A stretch of 64,000 nt of DNA from Pseudomonadota bacterium (lineage in GTDB: Bacteria; Pseudomonadota; Gammaproteobacteria; Burkholderiales; Burkholderiaceae_C), in assembly GCA_018241225.1 (NCBI GenBank), contig JAFEEG010000021.1, forward strand, positions 62,001-126,000, in the 5' to 3' direction. Both the position numbers and the translations under genes were made by a program. How positions within the stretch are numbered: the first letter of the stretch is position 1; every line of letters begins with the position of its first letter. This document shows positions 45,288 through 53,989 of this stretch, piece after piece. The notes under the pieces are model-generated. The model saw only the letters and a list, made by a program, of their open reading frames with translations, was not told where the DNA came from and did no database searches.

Positions 45288-46442
45288 TCAGTAGGCGTGA
45301 CCGCGGTCCTGCTCGATGTCGTCCGGGTCGACCTTGCCGCGCAGCACCGAATAAACCCAACTCGTGTAGGCCAGGATGATGGGCAGGAAGATGACCACGC
45401 ACACCAGCATGATGAACAGCGTGAGATGGCTCGACGACGAATCCCACACCGTCAGGCTCGCGCGCGGGTTTTCCGACGAAGGCAGGATGAACGGGAACAT
45501 CGACACCCCCACGCTCAGGATGATGCCGGCAATGCCCAGCCCGCTGGCCAGCAGCGCCGCCAGCGGCTTGCGCCCGGACATGGCCAGCCAGGCCAGCAGC
45601 GCGCCGCCCACACCCAGCAGCGGAACCACGTAGAGCACGGGCTGCGCCGCGTAGTTGGCAAACCAGATGCCGGGCTGCTGCTCCACCGTCTTGAGCAATG
45701 GGTTGGAGGGCCCTTCGGTCACGATCGCGCTGGTGATCTGGTAGCCCGCAACGAACTTGTAGAGCAGCGCGCCGCACACCATGAACAGCACCGCAGTCAG
45801 CAACGCCGAGACGAGCCCGAAGCGGCGTGCCCGCTCATGCACCGCGCCGTCGGTCTTGAGCTGCAGCCAGGCCGCACCGTGCGTTGCCAGCATGGCGACC
45901 GACAACACGCCCGTGAGCAACGCAAAGGGGTTGAGCAGCCCGAAGAACGAACCCGTGTAGTAGATCTGCATGTCCGGCTCGAGCTTGAAGGGCACGCCCT
46001 GCAGCACGTTGCCCATGGCCACGCCGCAGATCAGCGAAGGCACGAAGCCGCCGACGAACAGCAGCCAGTCCCAGGTGTTGCGCCAGCGCGCGCTCTCGTT
46101 CTTGCTGCGGAACTTGAAGGCCACCGGCCGCAAGATGAGCGCAAAGAGAATCGCGAACATCGCCAGGTAGAAGCCCGAGAACGACACCGCGTACAACTGC
46201 GGCCAGGCCGCGAAGATGGCACCGCCGCCCAGCACCAGCCAGACCTGGTTGCCCTCCCACACCGGGCCCACCGAGTTGATGACTACGCGTCGCTCCAGGT
46301 CGGTCTTGCCCACGAAGGGCAGCAGCATGCCGGTGCCCAGGTCGAAGCCGTCCATCACCGCGAAACCCACCAGCAGGATGCCCAGCAGCAGCCACCAGAT
46401 CAGGCGCAGCACTTCGTAGGAAATCAGTTCATGCAAGATCAT
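45288..46442 (-). CDS. cydB: Cytochrome bd ubiquinol oxidase subunit II
   Basis: 384 residues, eight to nine helices. N terminus LIWWLLLGILLVGFAVMDGFDLGTGMLLPF and GPVWEGNQVWLVLGGGAIFAAWP are CydB signatures (quoted in pieces). It pairs with CydA in the inner membrane. ATG at 46442 lies 20 bp after the cydA stop. Long upstream in-frame sequence is the antisense-like shadow of cydA and is excluded. Confidence 0.97.
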   Translation of the reverse strand: MILHELISYEVLRLIWWLLLGILLVGFAVMDGFDLGTGMLLPFVGKTDLERRVVINSVGPVWEGNQVWLVLGGGAIFAAWPQLYAVSFSGFYLAMFAILFALILRPVAFKFRSKNESARWRNTWDWLLFVGGFVPSLICGVAMGNVLQGVPFKLEPDMQIYYTGSFFGLLNPFALLTGVLSVAMLATHGAAWLQLKTDGAVHERARRFGLVSALLTAVLFMVCGALLYKFVAGYQITSAIVTEGPSNPLLKTVEQQPGIWFANYAAQPVLYVVPLLGVGGALLAWLAMSGRKPLAALLASGLGIAGIILSVGVSMFPFILPSSENPRASLTVWDSSSSHLTLFIMLVCVVIFLPIILAYTSWVYSVLRGKVDPDDIEQDRGHAY

Positions 46443-46462
46443 GTCGTGTGCTCCCTCGTTGC

Positions 46463-48052
46463 TCAGGACCTGGCCGTGGCCAGCGTGGCATGGCCGCGCG
46501 CGCGCGCTTCGGCCAGGGTGTCGGGTTGCAGCTGCGGGCCCTTGCGGATGGCCTTGAACAGCAGCTTCCACTCCACCACCAGCAGCACGGTGTAGAGCGC
46601 GGTGAACAGCACCAGCGTCAGCAGCACCGTGCTCGCCCCCAGGTTGGAAACAGCTACCGCCGTGGGCAGCACGCCTTCGATCACCCAGGGCTGGCGGCCC
46701 AGCTCGGCCACGATCCAGCCGCATTCGGCCGCCAGGAAGGGCAGCGGAATGCTCCACACCGCCACCTTGAGCAGCCAGCGCCACCGGTCGAGCCGGCGCG
46801 TGGCCGACAGCACGAAGAAGGTGCCGGTGAGCAGGATGAAGAACATGCCCAGGCCCACCATGATGCGGAAGGCGAAGTACAGCGGCGCCACCGGCGGCAC
46901 CGTGTCCCACGCAGCCTGCGCGATCTGCTCGCCGGTGGCATCGCGCGGGTCGTCGACATAGCGCTTGAGCAGCAGTGCATAGCCCATGTCGTTGCCGAAG
47001 GTCTCGAAGGTGGCCTTGGCGTCGATGGGGATCTCGGCCACGCTGCTCGCGTCGCGGATGCGCTGCAGCGCCTCGTAGGCGCGCAGGCCGTCCTGGATGC
47101 GTTCCTCGGCACGCTTGTGCAGGTCGTCGATGCCGGGGATCTCGGTGTTGAGCGAGCGCGTGCCGATCAGGCCCATGACCCACGGGATGTGCACCGCAAA
47201 GTGCGTCTCGCGCGCTTCCTGGTCAGGAAAGCCGAAGGCGGTGAAGGCCGCCGGTGCCGGCTCGGTCTTCCACATGGCCTCGACGGCGGCCAGCTTCATC
47301 TTCTGGTGCTCGGTGGTCATGTAGCCGCTTTCGTCGCCCAGCACCACCACCGACAGCGATGCAGCCAGGCCGAAGGAGGCCGCCACCGTCATCGAGCGGC
47401 GCGCCAGGTCCAGATGCCGGCCCTTGAGCATGTACCAGGCGGACACGCCCAGCACGAAGATCGCGGCCGTCACATAGCCGGCCGACACCGTGTGGACGAA
47501 CTTGGCCTGTGCCACCGGGTTGGTGAGCACCGCGGCAAAGTCCGTCACCTCCATGCGCATGGTCTGCGGATTGAAGGCCGCGCCCACCGGGTTCTGCATC
47601 CAGCCGTTGGCAATCAGGATCCACAGCGCCGAAAAGTTGGAGCCCAGCGCCACCGCCCAGGTGGCGATCAGGTGGCCCACCTTGGACATGCGGTCCCAGC
47701 CGAAGAAGAACAGGCCGACGAAGGTCGCCTCGAGGAAGAAGGCCATCAACCCCTCGATGGCCAGCGGCGCGCCGAACACGTCGCCCACGTAGTGGCTGTA
47801 GTAGGACCAGTTCATGCCGAACTGGAACTCCATCACGACGCCGGTGGCCACGCCCATGGCGAAGTTGATGCCGAACAGCACGCCCCAGAACTTGGTCATG
47901 TCGCGCCAGATGCTGCGCCCGGTCATGACATAGACCGTCTCCATGATGGCCAGAATGATCGACAGGCCGATGGTCAGCGGCACGAAGAGGAAGTGATAGA
48001 GCGCCGTCATTGCGAACTGCAATCGTGACAACGCGACGATGTCGAGATCCAT
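46463..48052 (-). CDS. cydA: Cytochrome bd ubiquinol oxidase subunit I
   Basis: 529 residues. Haem b595 His in ALYHFLFVPLTIGL (~20), quinol-binding Q-loop region after GDESGYMTTEHQKMKLAAVE, haem b558 ligands in FVHTVSAGYV (His ~187) and FRIMVGLGM (Met). The oxygen-affine bd oxidase reduces O2 without proton pumping. ATG 48052 has an AGGAA ribosome site. It follows cydC by 64 bp. Confidence 0.97.
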   Translation of the reverse strand: MDLDIVALSRLQFAMTALYHFLFVPLTIGLSIILAIMETVYVMTGRSIWRDMTKFWGVLFGINFAMGVATGVVMEFQFGMNWSYYSHYVGDVFGAPLAIEGLMAFFLEATFVGLFFFGWDRMSKVGHLIATWAVALGSNFSALWILIANGWMQNPVGAAFNPQTMRMEVTDFAAVLTNPVAQAKFVHTVSAGYVTAAIFVLGVSAWYMLKGRHLDLARRSMTVAASFGLAASLSVVVLGDESGYMTTEHQKMKLAAVEAMWKTEPAPAAFTAFGFPDQEARETHFAVHIPWVMGLIGTRSLNTEIPGIDDLHKRAEERIQDGLRAYEALQRIRDASSVAEIPIDAKATFETFGNDMGYALLLKRYVDDPRDATGEQIAQAAWDTVPPVAPLYFAFRIMVGLGMFFILLTGTFFVLSATRRLDRWRWLLKVAVWSIPLPFLAAECGWIVAELGRQPWVIEGVLPTAVAVSNLGASTVLLTLVLFTALYTVLLVVEWKLLFKAIRKGPQLQPDTLAEARARGHATLATARS

Positions 48053-48116
48053 GGGGTTCCTTTCTTGTATTTCCAGATTCGGTGGACGAGGCCCTGCGTT
48101 CTCTGTGTGTGTGCGC

Positions 48117-49829
48117 TCAGTCCTGACGCAGTGCGCCCAGCGCCGCCTCGAATTCCGGCGTGCCGCGGCGAAGGTCTGCAACCAGGCGCCCCCCTCGGAT
48201 GCACAGCAGCCGGTCGGCCAGCTCTGCCTCGCGCCGCAGGTGCGTTGCGATGACAAGGCTGCACTGCCGTTGCTGCGCCTCCAGTGCAAGACGGCCAAGC
48301 ACGTCTCGCGCGGTGCGAGTGTCCAATCCTTCGGTCGGCTCGTCCAGTAGCCACAGGGGCGCGTGCGTCTTGAGCAGCAGGCGTGCCAGGGCCAGGCGGC
48401 GCGCCTGCCCGCCGGACAGGCCCAGCCCGCCCTCGCCCAGCAAGGTGTCAAGGCCCTTCGGCATGGCGCGCACGTCGTCGGCCAGGCCCGCGGCGTCCAG
48501 CGCGGTCCAGAGCCTTGTGTCATCAGCCTGTGCATCGGCCAGTTGCAGATTGCCGCGCAGGTCATCCTGAAAGAGTTCCGTGTGTTGCGTGAGCCAGCAG
48601 GCGTGCAAGGCGCGCACGCTTCCGCTGCGCGCTGCGATCTCGCCGGCCAACGCGGCCATCACCGTGGACTTGCCCGCGCCGCTGGCGCCCACCAGGGCCA
48701 CGCGCTCGCCAACCCGAAGCTGGAGATCGAGCTGCGGCACGGCCACCGATGCACTGCCTTCGTGAACCAACGCCACGCGGTCGCACTGCACCGCCCATCC
48801 AGGCGGGGGCGCATCGAGCGCCGGATGTTCCTGTTGCGCGCGCAGGCGCGGCGCGATGCGGCGCACCGCGAGCAGGCTGCGCCCGAGTTCGACGGCCCCA
48901 CGGCGCAACGCGGTAAAAGGCTCCATGGCAGCGAGCGACACCAGCACCAGCATGGCCGCCACCGGCACACCGAGACGGCCCTGCTCCACCAGCCATGCCG
49001 CGGCAATCAAGGCGGCGCACAGCATCAATGCGCTCGCAGCATTCCATGCCATGCCTGCTCGCGTCTCCAGACGATGCAGTTGTGTCTCGGCCCGCGCCAA
49101 TCGGGCGTCTGCCTTGGCCACTTCGGCGCAGTGCGCCTGCATGCGGCCCGCCATCAGCAGCTCGGTCTGGCCGGCGACCAGGTCGATCACGCGTTCACGC
49201 AGCCGCTGCGTTGCAAGGCCGCGCCGCATCGATGCGTGGCGCGCCCGCAAGGCCGTCAGCAGCGCGGTGCCCGCCCCGCAAAGGAGCAGCCACAGCAGCG
49301 CCGCCAGGCCGAACCACGCACCGGCAAAGACGCCGAACAGCACTCCCGCCAGCAAGGCGGCGCCCAGCGCGGCAACGGCCGGCACCATCACGCGCAAGTA
49401 CAGCGATTCGAGTGCGTCGATGTCACCAGTCAACCGGAACAGCAGGCGTGCGGGGCGAGCGCGCAAGCGCCGCGCTGCATCGGGCCGTGCCCAGCCGCGA
49501 AAGAGCTGCTCGCGCAGATGGACGCTGGCCGACAGCGTCGCATCGTGCGTGAGCAGGCGCTCCCCGTAGCGCGATGCCGTGCGGCCGACGGCCAGCAGGC
49601 GGATGGCTGCCGAGGGCATGAACACATCGAACACGATCGCGGTGGCCGCCTGCAGGCCGGCCAGTGCCGTTGCGGCGATGAACCAGCCCGAGAGCCCCAG
49701 CAGCGCCATGCCGGCCAACACCGTGAGCGCGGCCAGTCCCGCGCCCAGCGCCAAGGCGCGAGGCTGTTCGCGCAAGAGGGGCCGCAGGACGGCGGCAACT
49801 TCTCCGGCATGCAGGCTAGGCGACGGCAC
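48117..49829 (-). CDS. cydC: ABC exporter CydC (cytochrome bd assembly)
   Basis: 570 residues: six-helix transmembrane domain (~20-310) and ATPase domain (~335-570). Walker A GASGAGKST, signature LSGGQARR, Walker B LWLLDEPTEGLD and H-loop IATHLRRE are all intact. With CydD it exports cysteine/glutathione or haem-related reductant needed to assemble cytochrome bd. Its start overlaps the end of cydD by 14 bp. Confidence 0.93.
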   Translation of the reverse strand: MPSPSLHAGEVAAVLRPLLREQPRALALGAGLAALTVLAGMALLGLSGWFIAATALAGLQAATAIVFDVFMPSAAIRLLAVGRTASRYGERLLTHDATLSASVHLREQLFRGWARPDAARRLRARPARLLFRLTGDIDALESLYLRVMVPAVAALGAALLAGVLFGVFAGAWFGLAALLWLLLCGAGTALLTALRARHASMRRGLATQRLRERVIDLVAGQTELLMAGRMQAHCAEVAKADARLARAETQLHRLETRAGMAWNAASALMLCAALIAAAWLVEQGRLGVPVAAMLVLVSLAAMEPFTALRRGAVELGRSLLAVRRIAPRLRAQQEHPALDAPPPGWAVQCDRVALVHEGSASVAVPQLDLQLRVGERVALVGASGAGKSTVMAALAGEIAARSGSVRALHACWLTQHTELFQDDLRGNLQLADAQADDTRLWTALDAAGLADDVRAMPKGLDTLLGEGGLGLSGGQARRLALARLLLKTHAPLWLLDEPTEGLDTRTARDVLGRLALEAQQRQCSLVIATHLRREAELADRLLCIRGGRLVADLRRGTPEFEAALGALRQD

Positions 49830-51537
49830 GCTCGGCCTCCTCGTGCAGCTGCGACGACGTCGTCTGTGCGCCCATGTAAATCACGCGGTCCATGCGAGCG
49901 GCCAGGCGCGGGTCATGCGTGGCGACGATCAAGGTTCGGCCGCGCGCAATGGACACCAGCGCATCGCTCACCTGCTGCGCCGTTTCGCTGTCCAGGTGCG
50001 CGGTGGGCTCGTCCACCAGCAGCAGGTCGGCCACGTCGGCGCGCAAGGCCAGCCGGGCCAGCGCCAGGCGCACAGTCTCTCCACCTGACAGGCCGATGCC
50101 GCCTTCGCCCAGCGCAGCCGCGGGATGGGCCTGATCGACCCGCTCCAGGCCGGCCAGGCGGATCACCTCTTGCACGCGGGCCTGCGGCGCATCGGGGTCG
50201 GCCAGCGCAACGTTGCCGTGCACCGTGCCGGCAAACACATGAGGCCGCTGGCCCATCCAGGCCATGCGCTCGCGCAGTCGTGCGGCGCCGGCCTCGTCCA
50301 TCGCCACGCCTGCGATCTCGATGCTGCCGCCGCGCACGGGCAGCAGGCCCGCAATGCTCGCAAGCAGGCTCGTCTTGGCACAGCCGCTGGGCCCGAACAG
50401 GGCGACACGCTCGCCGGGCGCAATTGACAGGGACAAGTCGGCGACGAGTTGCGGGCCGCTGCGGTGCGAGAGTCGCACGCCACTAAGCACAACGCCAGGC
50501 GCCTGGCCTGGGCCCCGCTGCCATCGAATCTGCGAAGGCACGCCACCGGGCAAGGGCTCGGCATCCTGTGCCGACTGCGTGATCGCGTCCAGCGCAGCTT
50601 CGCCGGCAGCGCGGTCGTGCCACACGGCCGACAACTCCCGAAGCGGCTCGAAGAAGGCTGGCGCCAGCAGCAGGATGAACAGGCCCTGCCCCAGGCTCAG
50701 CCTTCCGCGCCACGCGCCGAACTCCAACTGGCCCAGCAGGTGGAAGCCCACGTACACCGCCACCATCGCAACACCCAGTGCGGCAAACAGTTCGAGCACG
50801 GCCGAGGAAAGAAACGCGATGCGCAGCACGGCCATCGTCCGCTGCTGAAGATTGTGTGCGGTGGCCCGCACTCGCTGCGCCGTGGCCTCCACCGCGCCCA
50901 GCGCACGCAGGCTCGCCAGGCCACGAAGGCGGTCGAGCAGGAAGGCGTTCATGCCGCCTTGCTCCAGCATCTGCGCCTCGCTGGCGGCCTGGGCGCGCCA
51001 GCCGACGATGGCCATGAAAAGCGGAATGAGCGGCGCGGCCATGGCCAGCACCAGGGCCGCGGTCCACGACCAGTACAGCACACAGGCGAGGATGGCCAGC
51101 GGCACCAGTTGAACCCGCCAGCGCGCGGGCTGGTAGCGCGTCAGGTATGGCAGCAAGGCATCGGCCTGCTCGGCCAGAAGACTGGCGGCGGCCCCCGAGG
51201 CCGGACGCGCCCGGTCCAGCGGCGAACGCGCCGCCAGGCCTGCCGCAAGTTCACCCCGCAGCTGCCCCAGCAGGGCGCGGGCCTGATCGAACACTCGGCG
51301 GCTGCCCAGCGCCTCGCAGCCGGCGCGAAGCAGCCCCAATGCGAGCACGCCGCCCGCCGGCGCCCATGCGGCATGCAGCCCGTGTCCGTCGGCCATGCCC
51401 TGCACCGCCACCGCCACCAGCGCGGCCTGCGCAATCCAGAGCAGCGATGCCAGAACCTGCAAGCCGGCGCCGGGCGGCAGGCGCCTCGCCCATCGGCGAA
51501 CCGCGTGCACTGCCGGATGGATTTGCGAGGTGGCCAA
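49816..51537 (-). CDS. cydD: ABC exporter CydD (cytochrome bd assembly)
   Basis: 573 residues, transmembrane domain then ATPase domain. Signature LSGGETVR, Walker B LLLVDEPTAHLD and H-loop VATHDPRL are normal. Walker A reads GPSGCAKTS, with Ala replacing the last Gly of GxxxxGK(S/T). The start is TTG at 51537 with no strong ribosome site; a GTG nine codons later is the alternative. First gene of cydDCABX. An inverted-repeat operator lies just upstream (51544-51567). Confidence 0.92.
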   Translation of the reverse strand: MATSQIHPAVHAVRRWARRLPPGAGLQVLASLLWIAQAALVAVAVQGMADGHGLHAAWAPAGGVLALGLLRAGCEALGSRRVFDQARALLGQLRGELAAGLAARSPLDRARPASGAAASLLAEQADALLPYLTRYQPARWRVQLVPLAILACVLYWSWTAALVLAMAAPLIPLFMAIVGWRAQAASEAQMLEQGGMNAFLLDRLRGLASLRALGAVEATAQRVRATAHNLQQRTMAVLRIAFLSSAVLELFAALGVAMVAVYVGFHLLGQLEFGAWRGRLSLGQGLFILLLAPAFFEPLRELSAVWHDRAAGEAALDAITQSAQDAEPLPGGVPSQIRWQRGPGQAPGVVLSGVRLSHRSGPQLVADLSLSIAPGERVALFGPSGCAKTSLLASIAGLLPVRGGSIEIAGVAMDEAGAARLRERMAWMGQRPHVFAGTVHGNVALADPDAPQARVQEVIRLAGLERVDQAHPAAALGEGGIGLSGGETVRLALARLALRADVADLLLVDEPTAHLDSETAQQVSDALVSIARGRTLIVATHDPRLAARMDRVIYMGAQTTSSQLHEEAERAVA

Positions 51538-51543
51538 GATTTT

Positions 51544-51567
51544 CTGAATTTTCAGGTTTTTCTGAAA
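51544..51567. promoter_or_regulatory. Clustered CTGAA/TTCAG half-sites before cydD
   Basis: Three half-sites stand in a row: CTGAA (51544-51548), TTTCAG (51550-51555) and CTGAAA (51562-51567). They form CTGAA-tt-TTCAG and TTTCAG-N6-CTGAAA inverted repeats only 7-30 bp upstream of the cydD start. The half-sites match those before the GbsR-like gene (43229-43251). A bound repressor would cover the translation start region. The remaining gap 51568-51762 shows a single TTGAT half-site but no complete FNR box. Confidence 0.5.
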
Positions 51568-51762
51568 TTACGCGAAATCATACATGGCGAATCAAGCCCT
51601 TGCCGGACGCGAGCTGCAAGCACAGTCAATCGGCAAGGGGCCGGCGCATTGTGAGCACGGGACCGCGCATCTGTGTGACATGAACGCCGGGCCCAGTCGG
51701 CTATTGACGCCCGATGGGCCATTCGCGACGAGAATGCCCGCCCCTCGCAAGGGCGGCAGCCA

Positions 51763-52929
51763 TCAGCCTCCGGCGAGCATGCCGCCGACCAGCAGCGCCA
51801 GCAGCAGCGCCAGGGTCAGGCGGGCGGATGCGGGCCGGGACTCCACCCAGCGGTGCAGCAACGCGGCGGCGCCCAGCGCCAGCACCACGGCCGCCAGCAT
51901 GCCCAGCAGGTCGACCCAGGGGGAGTGAACACCGATCTGCGCCACCAGTGCGTTGACCAGCAGGATGACCGGGAAGTGGATGAGGAACAGCGAGTACGAA
52001 ATACGCCCCAGCCACAGCAAGGGCTCGGCCGCGAGCCACGCAGGGGGCGCCGACAGCCAGCCGCGCCGCTGCCCCAGCGCCAGCAGCAGTGCCATGGCCA
52101 ATGCAATGGCGATGCGGATTCGCCAGTCCCACAGCAGCGCGACAACACCCAGCGCGGCCAGCAAGGCCAGCGCCGCGCCATAGCGGCCGGGCTGCCGGAT
52201 GCGGCCGATCCAGAAGGCCAGCATGCCCAGGCCGTACGAGCCGATGAAATAGAAGGCGGTGCTGTCCAGTTCGGCTCGCAGGTTGAAGGCGAACAGGGAG
52301 GCAGCAGCCATGGTCAGCACCAGCACCACCAGCAACCAGGCGGCGCGCGCCGCATCGAGCCGCCAGCGCCGTTGCAGCCATTCCGCCAGCATGACCAAGG
52401 CCAGTGCCAGCACGAAGAGCTGGAAGTCGATGGCCACGTACCAGACGCCGGTACTCAGCGCGTCATAGCCCAGCAGGTCCTGCAGCAGCAGGCCATGCGC
52501 CAGCAGTTGGGCGAACATGGGTGCGGCCGGCACGGCATCGTGATCGAACCAGGGCCGGATGGCCGCTGCCACCAGCACGCTCACGCAAAGTGCGGCCAGG
52601 TAGGGCATGGCCAACCTGGCGTAGCGCTGCCACACGCGCTGCCACGGGCCCTGGCGGGCGCGCAGCACGCCTTCGGGCGCCAGCGAGGCCGACGCCAGGA
52701 AACCCGCAATGACAAGAAAGACCTGCACCGCCAGCCGCCCGTCGCGGCCGAGCCAGCCGATCAGGCGCGGCGCCAGGCTGGCCGCCCCTTCGGGCATGGG
52801 CCCGTAGCGGCACAGGTGATGTCCGACGATGAACAGGCAGGCGATGCCCTTGACCGCGTCGAGCAGCGGCATGCGATTGGCATGCGCTGCAGACGGCGGC
52901 AAGGCCTGCTGCCCGCTCGATGCGCTCAA
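51763..52929 (-). CDS. Acyltransferase 3 family membrane protein
   Basis: 388 residues from TTG 52929 (overlapping the stop of the upstream gene as TTGA), or 369 from ATG 52872; neither has a clear ribosome site. About ten helices. Family motifs MPLLDAVKGIACLFIVGHH with the catalytic-type His, VFLVIAGFLASASL, and SYSLFLIHFPVILLVN. Such enzymes O-acylate sugars or glycans in or at the inner membrane. The acceptor is unknown; neighbours are fatty-acid oxidation genes rather than polysaccharide genes. Confidence 0.82.
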   Translation of the reverse strand: MSASSGQQALPPSAAHANRMPLLDAVKGIACLFIVGHHLCRYGPMPEGAASLAPRLIGWLGRDGRLAVQVFLVIAGFLASASLAPEGVLRARQGPWQRVWQRYARLAMPYLAALCVSVLVAAAIRPWFDHDAVPAAPMFAQLLAHGLLLQDLLGYDALSTGVWYVAIDFQLFVLALALVMLAEWLQRRWRLDAARAAWLLVVLVLTMAAASLFAFNLRAELDSTAFYFIGSYGLGMLAFWIGRIRQPGRYGAALALLAALGVVALLWDWRIRIAIALAMALLLALGQRRGWLSAPPAWLAAEPLLWLGRISYSLFLIHFPVILLVNALVAQIGVHSPWVDLLGMLAAVVLALGAAALLHRWVESRPASARLTLALLLALLVGGMLAGG

Positions 52930-53888
52930 AGGGCCAGACGCTTGCGGGCCTCGATGTATTCGCGCTTGAGCTTCTCGACAAAGGCCGCAGCGCTGGTCAC
53001 TTCGGAAATCGCGCCAATGCCCTGGCCCGAGCCCCAGATGTCCTTCCAGGCCTTCTTCTTGGAGCCTTCTCCGCCGCCGAAGTCCATGGTCTTCAGGTCG
53101 CCTTCGGGCAGGTTCTGCGGATCCATGCCGGCCGCGCGAATGGAAGGCGCCAGGTAGTTGCCGTGCACGCCGGTGAACAGGTTGGAGTAGACGATGTCGT
53201 CCGAGCTGCCCTCGACGATGGCGTTCTTGTATTCATCACTGGCACGCGCCTCGTGCGTCGCGATGAAGGCCGTGCCGATGTAGGCAAAGTCGGCACCCAT
53301 GGCCTGCGCGGCAAGCACGGCGCCGCCCGTGGCAATGGAGCCGCTGAGAGCCACCGGGCCGTCGAACCACTGGCGGATTTCGTGAATCAGCGCAAAGGGG
53401 CTCTTCACGCCCGCATGGCCGCCGGCACCCGCCGCAACCGCGATGATGCCGTCGGCACCCTTCTCGATCGCCTTCTTCGCGAAGGCGTTGTTGATGACGT
53501 CGTGCAGCGTCACGCCGCCGTAGCTGTGCACCGCCTCGTTCACGTCGACGCGTGCGCCCAGCGAGGTGATGACGATCGGCACCTTGTACTTCACGACCAT
53601 TTCCATGTCGTGCTCGAGCCGGTCATTGCTCTTGTGCACGATCTGGTTGATTGCAAAGGGAGCTGCCGGCTTGTCGGGGTTGGCCTTGTTGTAGGCGGCC
53701 AGCTCTTCGGTGATCTCGGCCAGCCAGTCTTCCAGCTGCGAAGCCGGGCGTGCGTTGAGCGCCGGCATGGAACCCACCACGCCGGCCTTGCACTGGGCAA
53801 TGACGAGCTTGGGGTTGCTGATGATGAAGAGCGGCGAACCGATGATGGGCAGCGGCAGGTTCGCGAGCACGGGCGGCAGCTTGGACAT
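52926..53888 (-). CDS. Nitronate monooxygenase family protein (FMN)
   Basis: 320 residues, TIM barrel of the NMO/2-nitropropane dioxygenase family. N terminus PIIGSPLFIISNPKLVIAQ, FMN-binding IIAVAAGAGGHAG (~165-177, with the catalytic His), and phosphate site SGSIATGGAVLAAQAMGADF. It may oxidise nitronates, or act as an enoyl-reductase-like flavoprotein; function within the acyl-CoA dehydrogenase neighbourhood is uncertain. A GGAG ribosome site lies 6 bp before ATG 53888. Confidence 0.9.
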   Translation of the reverse strand: MSKLPPVLANLPLPIIGSPLFIISNPKLVIAQCKAGVVGSMPALNARPASQLEDWLAEITEELAAYNKANPDKPAAPFAINQIVHKSNDRLEHDMEMVVKYKVPIVITSLGARVDVNEAVHSYGGVTLHDVINNAFAKKAIEKGADGIIAVAAGAGGHAGVKSPFALIHEIRQWFDGPVALSGSIATGGAVLAAQAMGADFAYIGTAFIATHEARASDEYKNAIVEGSSDDIVYSNLFTGVHGNYLAPSIRAAGMDPQNLPEGDLKTMDFGGGEGSKKKAWKDIWGSGQGIGAISEVTSAAAFVEKLKREYIEARKRLAL

Positions 53889-53989
53889 GGAGTCTCCGGA
53901 TGAACTGGACGAAGGTTTATACGTTTTGATGCAGACGGCACCCGTGCTTTGCGCGACAGGTGCCGCCGAACGGCGCTTGAGCGCTTTTC

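Noticed and set aside
51538..51660. FNR/Anr box upstream of cydD
   Set aside because: Only one TTGAT half-site is present on the minus strand near 51590; the partner ATCAA at the right spacing is missing.
51584..51928. Plus-strand frame of 114 codons between cydD and the acyltransferase
   Set aside because: More than half lies opposite the acyltransferase 3' end, its composition is Ser/Ala/Pro/Arg-rich, and there is no ribosome site.
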